Positions 1-12,300 of a stretch of 64,000 nt of DNA are shown in pieces. The first letter of the stretch is position 1; each line of letters starts with the position of its first letter. The stretch is taken from the NCBI GenBank assembly GCA_947652115.1, contig OX393565.1, positions 6,110,881 through 6,174,880 of the forward strand, written 5' to 3'. Below the pieces are notes generated by a model. It saw nothing but the letters and a program-made list of their open reading frames with translations, was not told the DNA's origin and did no database searches. This stretch comes from Blastomussa wellsi. Taxonomy: Eukaryota; Cnidaria; Anthozoa; Scleractinia; Plerogyridae. A program made the translations under genes and the position numbers.

Positions 1-412
1 AAGGTAAGTTATTTATTTATTTATTTATTTTTTTGGTTTTATTTTTTAAGATCATTGATGTTGGACGCTGCGTTGGATCTTGCTCAGGTCACGTAAAAGG
101 AGAGTGTCTTTTCTGGTAAGTATTTAGTGAGTGATCAAAATGTAATTTCTCTTCATAACATCAATACAATGCTAAGACGATATGTGTTGAGAATATTGTT
201 TTGCATCAGTGAGTGAAAGTAATTCGCCTCGTTATAAGCTGTCTTCTTTTTCATTTTCCAGGATAAACGACCGAGACGGGTCTGGGTCGAAAACCAAGCA
301 TTGCGCAATCCGCACCAAGTCGAGGCCAAAGCAATGTTACCCAGAATCCACCAGAGAACAAACCGTCGGCGGGAAGATTGTGACTGTTGTTGAGTCGTGT
401 ACGTGCCGTTAG
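1..412 (+). CDS. 3' end of secreted cystine-knot protein (copy A), partial
   Basis: Seen: the final exons of a gene that begins upstream of the window. Exon 51-115 encodes IIDVGRCVGSC and ends in a phase-2 GT donor. Exon 262-412 completes the protein, ending in VVESCTCR and a TAG stop. Bases 1-3 (AAG) followed by gtaagt may be the end of the preceding exon, which would leave a very short intron at 4-50. The pattern of CxGSC, then spaced Cys, then a terminal CxC is that of an extracellular cystine-knot domain (CTCK-like). Copy B at 6361-13587 has the same layout (VDVGQCVGSC ... INSCKCN) and the same phase before the last exon, so the two are paralogues. Family knowledge: such domains are secreted, disulphide-bonded ligands, antagonists or matrix proteins. 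I do not recognise the exact family, and the role is unknown. Confidence 0.7.
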
Positions 413-1590
413 TCAGTCTACGATTCACACAAATTGAAAGTGCATGAAAAAACTTAAAAAAAGAACTGCCGGAAACGCGGCTGACAGAACTCTGTAAGAT
501 AGCTCTAAGAGGAAGACAAGGAAACGAGAGGAGAGGGGAAAATATAAAGCAGTGTGGCTGGTTAGCAAATGGAAATGGCCAAAAATCTGAAAACAATGTT
601 TATCATATAAACAATTAACTGATGGTGTGAATGACAAAAAAGTTAAAAATGCATCATGGCGAGGTCAACTAGTTATTTCAGTAGGGTTATGGCTTAGAGT
701 TAAGGACTGCCAAAATCCTGAATTAAAGATTTTCGGGCAGTCCTTAACTCTAACTCCACGCTATAACTCTATGAAGATAACTCTAACAGTAGCCGTCCCC
801 CATCATGGCCCGATGTAAGCAAATTGCAGAATGTATTGCGATAAAATGTTATTCAACTAAGCAACAACATAACTGAAAAAAGGAACCGAGAAAAAAATAC
901 AAAAACGTTTATCTTGTAGACACAAATAAGCTGGTGGACCATTCAATCAAGCAATGATTAATCCTGTTTAATTCCTCAGGGAAACAATATAAAACCAATG
1001 GTAAAGCCATGAATTTAATTCAAGTCCAGCACTGAGTTATTTTAAAGAAATCTACAGCTACATTTGCGAACAACTCTTGTAATGAAATGTTGATCACCGA
1101 TCCCTCCGTCTTTTTTTTTTTCTTCAGCGTAATTTCAGTCCAGAGACCGTGTATTACCTTATGTGTTCTAGTGAGGTCTTCTCTCTTCTTGTAAAAGAAT
1201 TCCTAAGTGTTGATAACATTAAAGAAGGATAGAAAATATAATGTCGACTGTTTGTATGTCTTACTTTCCTTTTCCCAACCTGTTCCACGAATTTGCGGAT
1301 ACCATAACTTTGCAGGTGGCCTGAACAATCAAACGTTGCCTACTAAAGTGCATTTGTATGACCCATTATACTCCCGCAAAATAATTCATATTTTTCTCTG
1401 TTAACAGCTAATGACTACTCCTGGACTATTAGTATTGTTCCATTCGCATAATGGTCGGCTTTAATTATCAAAAGAAGTGCTCACAAAGGATTGTCTATTC
1501 AAGAGCCTCTTAATCGTCTTTACTCTCACGTGCACCTATTATCACATTCATCACTTATTTTCCCATGCTAAAGTAATCTAAGTTGACAAA
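413..1590. other. Intergenic DNA between cystine-knot copy A and the TGF-beta gene
   Basis: No coding exon is convincing here. A perfect-looking hairpin lies at about 697-752, with arms gagttaaggactgcc and its complement, and looks like a small foldback remnant. The stretch just upstream of 1591 should hold the TGF-beta promoter and 5' UTR, but I see no clear core element. Confidence 0.5.
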
Positions 1591-3079
1591 ATGTCGATGT
1601 TGTCATACAAACTCCTTTCGTTGTATATTTGTTTTTTGATATGGATGAATGTTGTTGGCGTGGCTTTGATAACTGGATGCAAAACCTGCAACAGCAGAAT
1701 AGAGCGAGAGAAAAGGCTAATGGCCGTCCATGGACAGATATTGGCAAAGCTCGGCCTGACGCAGCCACCGAACGAAGAAAAGGTTTTTATGAACATCACC
1801 CGTGATGTAATGCAGACGTACAGAAGCGCGGTACAAGAAAAAGACAAGCTCTTACGCGAATCGAAGTTGTGCCGTTCCCAAGCTGACGTAGATGAAGAAT
1901 TCTTTGCTAAGAGAGTTGGACGACTCGTACTGGAAAAAGAGGTTGCTAGAACGGTCTTGCCAAGTAAGTATTCTGAGTTTGTTTTTGTCAGAGAAATGTG
2001 CTTAATTGCTTCAGTAAATTCTTAGAAATATGTTTCAGGTCTTCAGGTGCCGGTTGATCAAAGCGTGGATAACGCTATCCAGTCCAGTGGATAGCGCCGA
2101 GTTTGTTTTGCCAGCACTTATCCACTGAATAGTTTTTTCTATACTTATTGCAATGCCAGGAAATGAGGTTTTGAAAAAGCTGAATTTAAAAAAATAAAAT
2201 AAACAACATTGATATAACACAACCAATTAAAAACCTCTCGTAGGTTCGAAAGAAAACATGGTCAAAGATGTGTACTCCTTAAGATTCAACGTCACCAAGC
2301 TTGCAACGGAGAGTGCACGAGTGTCTTTAGCGGAGCTGCGGATTTATCAGACACCAAACAAACAACAACCACCGAGTGATGTGCGCATTGATGTCTGTGA
2401 AAACAACAGAGAAAATGACAACAACACAAAGAATGGCTGCTCCAATGCGCTTGATTTCAAGTGGAGCCTATCCAGTAAAGAGGAGTGGATATCTTTTAAT
2501 ATCACGTCCCTGGTTCAGAAGTGGCTTGATGGTTCCAAGATGAATCATGGTATCACAGTGACTGTAACAGGCTCTGTATCTGCAAGCAAAGAGGTGGATG
2601 TTTCTCCGATTTATCTCGGAGGACCGGCACCTAAAAAGGCGCACGGAGAAGACGAAGAACCGTGGCCAAATATTCTGGTGTGGTTTGTGCCCCGCGAACG
2701 AGTTCAGTCGACGAGACGAAGAAACAGGCGATCCCTGGATTCCGGTTACTGCAAGAAGCGACCGAGAGAGAAGCGCTGCTGTCTTCGCTCGCTGTACATC
2801 GACTTTGAAAAGGATTTACGCTGGAAATGGCTGCACGCACCGAAAGGTTTCTACGCAAACTATTGTGCTGGACAGTGTCCCTTGCTGTGGGGAACTGAAA
2901 AGCAGAACCACCACACCTCCATTATGGCTCTGTACAACAAAATCAATCCTAACGCCCCAGGGGACCCCTGCTGCGTCCCGAAGTTTTACGAACCATTGGT
3001 CGTCCTCTACTTCAAGGATGGTGAACCTAAAATTGACGAGCTTTCCAATATGGCAGTCAGCGAGTGCACATGCCTGTGA
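1591..3079 (+). CDS. TGF-beta-type ligand precursor
   Basis: Two exons, 1591-1963 and 2244-3079, join in phase 1 to give 402 aa. Residues 1-27 form a hydrophobic signal peptide. The prodomain starts with CKTC followed by RIEREKRLMAVHGQILAKL, which matches the latency 'straitjacket' helix of TGF-beta/activin prodomains. A furin-type site, RRRNRR, precedes the 115-aa mature ligand (about residues 288-402). The mature part has nine cysteines: a CKKRPREKRCC start, CAGQC, PCCVP and a final CTC. Motifs such as LYIDFEKDLRWKWLHAPKGF and CCVPKFYEPL are closer to TGF-beta sensu stricto than to BMPs. No RGD integrin site is seen in the prodomain. Known role: a secreted dimer that signals through type I/II receptor kinases and Smad2/3. 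The full length and single intron look intact. Exact orthology is inferred. Confidence 0.93.
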
Positions 3080-4052
3080 AACAGCATAGTGGCTATTGAC
3101 AAGCTCGCTAGTCGTCACTCGTCCAAAGACCTCTTCACGGTAAAAACTGCCGTTTGTGTAAAATGAGACCGGATTCACTTTAAACTTAGGTACTCTTCAT
3201 CAAAAAGGCTCTCCCAATCGAGATATTCACAGTCCGGCAAACGATTCAAAGGTTGTAGATACATCATACATCAGAAATTGAGTAATCCGTTTTAAAATGC
3301 TCCCCCCTTAGTGTTAAAAGCCCGGATGTTATGGACCGGTCTGCATACAAACAAAACTATTATATTGTTGATTTTCAATTTCTCCATGTTAACATCCTTA
3401 CTTAACATTATTCGCGTTATTGACAGTGACTATAATATAAGTTTGCAAGTAGATTGTAGTTTTACCGACGGTATCCGCTGCATGTACAGTAAATTAGAAA
3501 AAAAATTCCACGCAGCAGTGTAATTTTTTGGATTCTTGTTTTGCTTGATCGATACTTGATTGTAATTTGCTGTGTCTGTTCGAGCATAGTACAAAAAGGA
3601 ATTTCAGCTCAAAAATTGTTTCATGTTATATATCAAACAGTCGAGAGAGTTTCCACATTTCCAAACACTGGGAAGAGAGCAGCGGAGCATTTTTGACGAG
3701 TTTCGAGTTGTTTAAAAATGCGATGAAACACTTCCTCGAGTGGTTGAGATATCTTCTGGGTGTGTATATTCTGATTTTAAACTTCAAATTCTAACTTTTT
3801 AAGCTACACTATTGAAAGTTTCACTATTTCTTATTTCCTTCTCCTTTCAGAAAAACCCCTTCCTCCCAAATATACCAAATCATCCAAAGGGGGAGGGGGG
3901 GGGGGGGGGGCGAATAACTGAATATTAAATATAACTGGATTTATGAAAACCAGGTCAAAGAATTAATGACCCCCTTCTCACGTTGTAACGACGAAGACTT
4001 GTTAGGCATGTTAATTAGGCCTAAAAATCGGGTCAAGAAGGGAGCGAAAAGA

Positions 4053-4120
4053 AAATCCATAATAATAATAGCAATATTAATAATAATAGTAATAATAATG
4101 ATAATAATAATATTAATAAT
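4053..4120. repeat. ATA/AAT microsatellite
   Basis: Imperfect AT-rich trinucleotide repeats (ataataata with occasional g). The short ORF across it (3966-4205) has an isoleucine run produced by the repeat and is not a gene. Confidence 0.8.
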
Positions 4121-5510
4121 CTGTCTTGATTTAGCAGAAAAGTGGCTTGAGGCAATAGAGGAAATGTATGAGATTTCGATCTACTTTGTTTGTTTTGCGA
4201 AGTAACCGTCGGTCAATTTTACCCTCCATAATGTTCCCATGCCAAATTCGTGATGTCTGGTACTTTCTACTGTAGCCCACTCCCCCCTCCCTCCCGCACC
4301 CCACCCGTTATTTTTGGCCATTTTTCCCCAGGCCCCAGCTCGATGAGTTCATCGGTTTGAATTTTTGATACCGCGCGGTAGCTGATCTGTAGGTTTACGA
4401 TTCCTGCCGTCTAAAGGAAGTTTGCCGGAGGACATCATTAAGTCCAATGAAGGTATGGAGATTTTGCCGCTAGGTAGAAGTGCCAGATCGGTTTTCCGCT
4501 GGTCTTAACGGCGATTTGTTCAGTTCGGAAGCGTAGTTTCCGGTCGCTGACCGACATGAATCATGTGCGGGTCACTAATCAAAGTACATTTCTCAGCTTT
4601 AATCCGGAGCTGCCTAAAAATCAAGCGAATCCTTGAGGTTACACACTATTCCTCAGTTCATTTGAGACCATGCATGGCTTGCCGGGTCCACTCTTGCGCT
4701 GGAAATTTTTAAGTCCGTAATGCCATTTTATGTTGTAAATAATAATTTAATTGAATTAGTAGACTTCGTGATTTTGTTGTTTTGCCCAAACTACAATATC
4801 TTCTTGCTCCGAAAAGACATAGGTTAGAGTAATTTGCGTTGATTTGAGTTAAGAATAGTGCCCATTGACACCGTGAGTCCTTGCGAAAATATGCCTTCAG
4901 AACTATAGTGTCATGTCAAATTTATCTGACCGAGTTCTGCGGTTGAATCAAGACAGAGTAATAATAACAGTAATACTAGCACTGAACTTTCGGATAAGTG
5001 AGTCACCAAAGAGAATAGAAGCTGCCAATCCTTTTAAATTTTATAGCGTCGACATTGGAGAGAGTTTCTGGAGATAAAACAACCGCTTTTGGTGAGAAAA
5101 TACAGCTTCTCAGGAGTTTCGCTCACAATTTCCTTTGACCCGGTTTACATAAATCCAGTCATAAATATAATATCAAATCAATGAAGGCCCGGGTGCCCAG
5201 AAGGGTACTCTCATATATATGGGCTATATAGGTATGTGCCGCGGGGCATTGATCCTACCCAAATTGTATCGTCTAAAAATTGCAGTGTGTATTCGGAAAG
5301 ATAAAAGAAACGGTATCTTTAAACTGAACAATCCTTTAGCCCGTTCATACCTTTCTTAGTAAGTAAAGTAAGAAAAAATAGTTTATTAACACCTCTGGCA
5401 GTTAGTCTTCGCAATTCCTTGAAAAGGGTATCATTTTTCGAGTGTGAGCCTAAATAGGGTGCATGTCAAATAAAGTCACTTTTATTTATCGCTAAATAGG
5501 GACAGGATTT

Positions 5511-5911
5511 AGGCTGCGTTTACACGAACGCGGTTTTATTTGTAATCGCATCGCTTTCGATGCGTTTACGCCTTTTGTTTACACGGCGCTGAATTGAAAC
5601 CGGGTAGTTTTGAAAACGCTGTCAAAAGTGGAGCGTTTTCAAAACGATACGGTTTCATTTCTCGCGTAAATGGCTGAAATTGGGAAACCGCATAGATTTG
5701 AAAACGATTTCCAATTAGCGTGAAATTGGCCGGCTCTCAAATAGAAAACATGGTTAAATTCGCTCGGAAAGTAGCGCTTGGTTATGCAAAACGTTTTGGA
5801 AAACACTTGGAAAACGGTTAGATGGCTCTGTGTAAACACTTCGAAACTGTGTCGTTTTCGATGCGGTTGAAACCGCGTCGATTGGAAAACGGGTTCGTGT
5901 AAACGTAGCCT
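5511..5911. mobile_element. MITE-like element, AGGCT(G/A)CGTTTACACG termini
   Basis: The left end AGGCTGCGTTTACACGAAC is matched by the inverted right end (aaacgtagcct, reading AGGCTACGTTTACACGAAC on the minus strand). The interior is rich in related 'gtttt..aaaacg' sequence, so the whole 400-bp unit can fold back. No transposase ORF is present. This is typical of a non-autonomous DNA transposon. No clear target-site duplication was seen. Confidence 0.7.
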
Positions 5912-6360
5912 GAAGAACCTAATTCGCGGCACACCCCCCACCCCTCCCCAGCACACCCCCGAAAAGTTACATTTTCGCTCTTGTGTTCCTTTTCCGCATA
6001 GCTGGTTCACTTCCGTATGAGTTTTAGAACTCCCCACAACTGCGTATTATGCGGAACAATACACTTTTGTCAATAATAGAATATGTTTCCGCGAAATTTC
6101 AGCCTTTTACCCTTTTTATAACTACTGTATTTGATGAATAGAAAATGAACACTTCTGTTATGCTATTCTCAAAGTCTGAGAAAATACGGAATATGCTAAA
6201 CTCGTTTCAACCTTCAAAACAACATAGATAAGCGATCCATTAAACTGATAAAGAAATACAACTAAATAAATTAAACTGAAATCGACTGCGACATGGCATG
6301 GAAACAGATGTAATAATCAACTAAAAAATTCGGTTGAATACGAATTATACGAGATTCACA

Positions 6361-9300
6361 TTAATTGCATTTGCAGCTATTTATGACCTTAGTCTTGGGT
6401 TCACCACGCTTAGCAAACAGAACTTGGACCCCAAAGGACCTGGGACGGCATTTCCTTCCAGTTTCCCCGGTTGAGGACAGCATGCACACTTTGGACGGGA
6501 CATCAGAGCCTGGGTACCAGAGGGGATTTTCCACCCTGTAAAGAAAACAAACTAATGATTAGAGTCAACGCTACCTTAAGTATCCATTTGTATGGAATAT
6601 TTTCACTCACGTGACAGGTAACCAACCAAAGGATGGTTTTTGGATAGATTTGGAGCAACCAATAAGGATGCCGGCGTGCAAGTCATATAACGAAGTACAA
6701 ACCAGAATCGAACTCCGGGGAAGACATACCATCATTTCGTCTAGGTCCAAGGAGAGGAATCTGCATTGTCGCTAAAGAGAATTTTATCTACTTCACTGGC
6801 GCCTGCATTCAACTCCAAGAAACGCACATGGTCTTAGCCGATGTTTACAGATACGATCTCAGCAAAAGAAAATGGGACAAACTAGCTAATCTTCAAGAAG
6901 GTAGACATATGGCTTCCGGAACGGCCGCAAACGGGAAACTTTTTATTACTGGTGGAAGGTTGAATACTTTTCCTTGTTCTGGTTTTCAAGTGTACTACGA
7001 AATAACAAATGAATGGCACTTAATGTCAAGCTCGATGAGGACAATTAACAGCATGAACATAATGTGCGTCGATGGCAGGGTTTATGTAGTGGACGGTTTG
7101 TGGTGCAACTGGGGTGGAAGGGGAGAAATTGAATGCTATGACCCTGACAAGGATCAATGGAGCGTCATTACTAAAATACCTGTACCAGCTGACTTACGTC
7201 GAGGGAAGGGATCGTTTTATGTAAGATCCTGTTCAATGAAAGTTTTTATGGCATGTAAACTTCAGTGGACGCAGGCCAGCACTTGACAAAATGTCTCGTC
7301 CGGTATTTACACGGGGCGATTTTTATCGACGATTTGTATTAAACGGCGACTTAAGTCCATGTTACGCGAGCCTCTTAAGATCCTCACGCGCGCGTAATTT
7401 GAGGGAAGTGCCTAAGTCTTATGCATCGTTTTAAAGATTATAGAACCAAGAATGTCTTGGAAATCTTTTTACCTGGTGAAATTAAATATAAGAGTAGCTG
7501 CAGTCCGTTAAATGCAAATAGAGATCAATATGAATATTCTATCCCTCTTCTTATAAACTGCTCGATTGTTTTGTAAACACGCATGTCAGTTATTTTTTTG
7601 ACTTATTTTTTTATGAAGCCCTTTAATTGGGTCTCAGGATCAGTCTGCTGTTTATATTTTGCTTGTCAATAATTTACTGATCCAGGTCTATAAGAGTAAG
7701 TCCGGCACTTCTCATCGGTTAGTTGCAGTGGTCTTGCAGATTGTTACTACTTTAAATAAATGTCGATGGCGTCTAACCGAGAAAATACGGCATTGGGGAG
7801 CAGGGTTGGCGCAGTGGTGAGAGCGCTCGCTTTCCACCAATGTTCGATTCCTGGCCCCGGTGTCATATGTGTGCCTTTCTGGTTCTCTGCTTGGTTCCGA
7901 AAGGGTCCGAAAGGTTTTTCTCAGGGAACTCCAGTTTTCCACTCTCCACAAAAACCAACATTTACATTTCATTTAATATAATTTGATTTGATTTCATTTG
8001 TGCTTTACAGTGTCCCCAATTAGTACGTCAGTGCTAGATACAGAAGACACTCAAATAAAGTGCATTATTGTTATTTTAAAGTGCACCTAACCCCAAAATA
8101 TATTTTTCACTAAAATAAACCTTTTCACTTGTTCGAAACGCATTGCACCATTCATTTATCCTTTCTACAAAATTCTGACTATTTATAGCATTCAGAAGTT
8201 ACGAAAAACTGTCCATCATTTGTTTCACGACCGAGTCATAAGTGTCGTGGGTCTATTCCTGATATGACATCAAAAACTGATTTGCATGCATGTTTACAAA
8301 GACTTGATGCGATGCAAATCAGTTTGCGACGTAATATCAGGAATAGACCCACGCCCCTTATGACTCGGTCGTGGAACAAATGATGCACAGTTTTCGTAAC
8401 TTTTGAATGCTATCAATAGTCAGAATTTGGTGAAAAGGAGAAGCGAAACATGCAATACGTTTCGAGCTGGTGCAAAGGTTTTTTCCAGTGAAAAAATATT
8501 TTGGGGTTAGGTGCACTTTGCGGTAGGGTGGTAAGAAGTAACAAAGAATGTCCTTATATAAGGGCTCAAAATCTCCTTTGTTTTTCACCTCTCACCTGTT
8601 TCAGTGTTTTGTTAGTATCAGTCTTCGCGCCAAATGCCACAGCATTGAACAACCGATGGAATGGCATGTGGCGACAGCTTCGTGCGCAGCCGCACTTCAC
8701 GACTTTTTCCACACAATAAGCACCTATGAATGGGCCAGAAATTTTTGAATTAACTGTTGAACTGATTCCATTCTACTCAGAAACTGAGAGGACGTGCATT
8801 TGTAAGCATCATTGAGGAAGTATTATTTAATGAATTTGAATCAAATTGTGTGAGGCCGAAAACGGCCTTTATGTGTTCCCCGCCTGGAAGCTCAATGGTC
8901 ACATTCGAAATTCTGAATAGTTCTTGCAGCGGATCTTATCACCCAGAGGAACCGATCGATATCCAATTCTTCCGATCATTTGTTATTTAGCGGTCTATTC
9001 CCCACCCCCGGGCACACAGGGAAGGACAATTCCCCACCTCCGGGACTCCTCGTCGACCACAAGTACGACATTTTGTGCACAAAATCGAGATAAAATTATT
9101 GATTTCTGTAAAAATAGCAAAAGAAGCCTTCTTTTGCAACCTACACTTCTCTGAAAACGACCGCGACTTTAATGGCTACTTGTTATCGCGACGTCGTCGT
9201 TAAAGGGCCGACTTGTTGCACGTCTCCTCACGAATTTGAACGCTTTTCTAGATTATATTTATCATGAATAAAAGAGACTAAATATAGCATAAGAAATCAC

Positions 9301-12300
9301 GAAGACTTTATTTTATAAAGAAAGAAGAAAAAAATCTATCCCGTACTTTTCGCCACTTCGTCAAGATGAACAGGAAAGAAATGAGTTTGCAACCAGCGAA
9401 CAAAACAGTATACTGATTAAAGGGAAAGCAAAAAACCTTCAAAAGCGTATTTAAATTTTAAAAGATTATTCTCTGACCATGCAGTCGGCTACAATTTTTA
9501 CAGACTTTTCCTGGAAATAGTCAGTCTCTTTCGAGCGGTACCACTGCATGAAATAGTCTTGTATAAGGAGCCTTCCTCAAGCCGTACACACTCAGTATAT
9601 CTATTGATATAAGGACAATATAATATAAGGACGTGGCAGGATGTATACGGTCTGTATAATGATCAGTATATTTCTGGGTTGGCCAACAAAAATACCAGGA
9701 TCAGTATACACTAGTATAAGGAAACCGAGGTATACCTTTCCGTACACATTATGTATACGGTCTCATTATACCTCCGTATACATGCCATTTCATGCAGTGT
9801 GCGGCACATTCATGTCAACTGATAGGCGAGTGACGTACCAGCAAGAACATCGAGAAGGTACTTCAGATTTGCCACACTCCCCTATCCCCGGGACAAGACC
9901 GTTTGAAACAATTCCCCACCCCCGGGCCGAAAGGGCTGGACTTGTCCCGGGGGATGGTTACAGGTAGAATTGAACCACGCATTACCTTTCGGGCCTTTGA
10001 CTCTGACAATTTTACTGGCGATGGGCTGACAAGTTTTCTTTCCTGCAACAAGAAAAAGGATTATCGAATAACACTGCAGTGGGCCTGAGGCCGGATCCCA
10101 TTCAAAATAAGCTAACATGTCCACGTAAAAAATTACTGTTTTCTGTCGGAGGCGAGGTGGCTATAAAGGTCGAGACACACTATGCGACAAATCGCCGCGA
10201 CTCGTCGCCGCGACAGGTTGCTGCAACAAATCGCCTCGTGTGACGTGAAAATCTTTGTCGCTGCGACGGAATTTTGTCGCTGCGATCTGTCTCAAGAAAT
10301 TAAAACCAGTTTGAATTCGTGCGACAGATCGCAGCGACCAAACTAAGCGCAAGCAGCCTTGTCGCAGCGTGTGCACAGCTTGTGCGACAAATCGCTGCGA
10401 CAAAAAATTTAAATCAACCAATGAGGGAGCGTCAATTGTTTTCTAGTTCACATTTCCCCTCTTCCAAATTCGCTTGCGTGCACCAAACAAGCGACTTGTT
10501 GCTGCAGCAGTACAGACGAAGTGACTTGTCGCGGCGACGTGTCGCAGCGATGTGTTGCATAGTGTGTCCGACCCTGTGATGGACCTAGCATCCCATCCAG
10601 GGGGAGTCGTTTTATGCTAAGGAAACTGGGATAAGCTCCGCCTGGCTCATATCACCTTGAAAATTACCCAGGGAGGGGGGGATGGGGGTACTCGCACTTT
10701 ACATGTCGGGGGGTCCGACGGAGCTTCATATTGCAAATCCAAAAAAATACACGAGCCCGAAATTTTAGACCCAAGAAATTAAATTTAAAAAAATTTCCCA
10801 CCCAAAATAATACATCGGACCTCCCCGTCATGTATAATGCGAGTACCCTCCCTGGGGAAAACTATGAGGTGTTTTTACAAAGCGGACATACGCTTGAAAT
10901 ACTTTTCCCCGAATTCGACTACTAATTAAAGTACTAGCTTCTCTCAGTTAGCAAAAGGGTCCAAAAAGACCAAATATTGTAGTTTTGCTGATGCGACAAA
11001 TATTCGCGGACGCCTTTGTATTGCGTTCATTCTCCGCACTTTAGACTGCGCACAGTCTACTGTACAGTTGCGCACACGCTCTCTACCCGAAACAAAAAAA
11101 ATTAAAAGACGAACTCGCTTGCTACCAGTATCATTTTATGCACCTTTGATGCACGAACCAACGCACTGGCCAACATCGACAATTTTCTTATACGCTGTCC
11201 CCCAGTGGAAAACCTGGATATTCTGGTGACTGTGACAAGCAGGTCGAGGATCCAGACAGAGGCAGTTAAGAGCGCTTGTGACCTCTTCTAGACCGTCCAA
11301 CAGAGATAGCGTTTCAACTGAACTTTCATTCACTTTGCACATTCGAGAGACCTTGCACGGCTGAGGAAGAATAGGATGACTTTAATGTAAATTTAAACAG
11401 TAGTGAAATAAAGTTTCTGCTCAGAAGATACACTCCTTTTTCTATTAGAACTTTGAAATTGATGTTGACCACATTTTAAGAACCTGCTTCAACATACCCC
11501 AGGCTGAGAGTCTTTGTTTTGTTAAATGAGCAAATGTAGGCTAACGGCACCGTTAACTCGTTATGACCCTCTACGTTCATTGTTTTTCTTGAGGCCAAAA
11601 TTCCAAGAATTGGTTGGCGCGACTTCTCGTCCGAGACACGAGGGCACGGAGAGCAGGCCTCACAAGCATGCCGCAAGCAACTTGATACAAAACATGATGG
11701 GCCATAATGTTCTTTTTAAAATACGTTTTCTGCCTACTTCCGCATATGATAGGTTTATTGAAATACTAGATCCGCCCATGGTTCTTATATGAAAGAAATA
11801 ATGAATCGCCTGACTGGTAATTGAAAAGCACACAAACTTGAACGACGTTGTACAAGAATACTGTTTTGATCCGCCTACAAAAAATCTTACTAGCACACGC
11901 AGCCTTTTGTCGAAGCTGAAACGAAGGGGATATATATAATTATGACTAAGTAATATTTACTGTACGCGGAGACAACGAAACTGAGCTTGCATTTATAAAT
12001 ACTGAGCCAGGCCTTTCTAAATTAGTTTGCTTTCGGGTTAAATTGGCCTCCGGTGGTGCTCGTAGAAATTACGCACCTCAGGTATTTTAATTCGGCTCGA
12101 CCTGAAAGCGGGATTTTTGAATTAATTGCTTTTTTTTTGCCCGTTAAATCTTTCTTTCACCAGGGTAAGGGGTCGCCACTGAACATCGCTACTGAGGTCT
12201 AATGAAATTATGACCAATTCTGGTCAAAGCAATCAAAGCATAGTCTACTGGCAGAATTTCTCCGAGCATAATATCAGAATGTTAAAAAATTGTTGCTATG

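Larger units (their letters stand above)
3080..6360. other. Intergenic DNA with simple repeats and foldbacks
   Basis: No gene is supported. It holds a foldback fragment near 3622-3770 that resembles the one at 15236-15385, a G-run at about 3892-3911, an ATA/AAT trinucleotide microsatellite at about 4053-4120, and a terminal-inverted-repeat element at 5511-5911 listed separately. Confidence 0.6.

Noticed and set aside
2598..3089. 163-codon open frame overlapping the TGF-beta mature domain
   Set aside because: It is an out-of-frame shadow of the ligand exon and has no recognisable domain.
3966..4205. 79-codon ORF with a hydrophobic isoleucine run
   Set aside because: The hydrophobic stretch is the translation of the ATA microsatellite, not a membrane segment.
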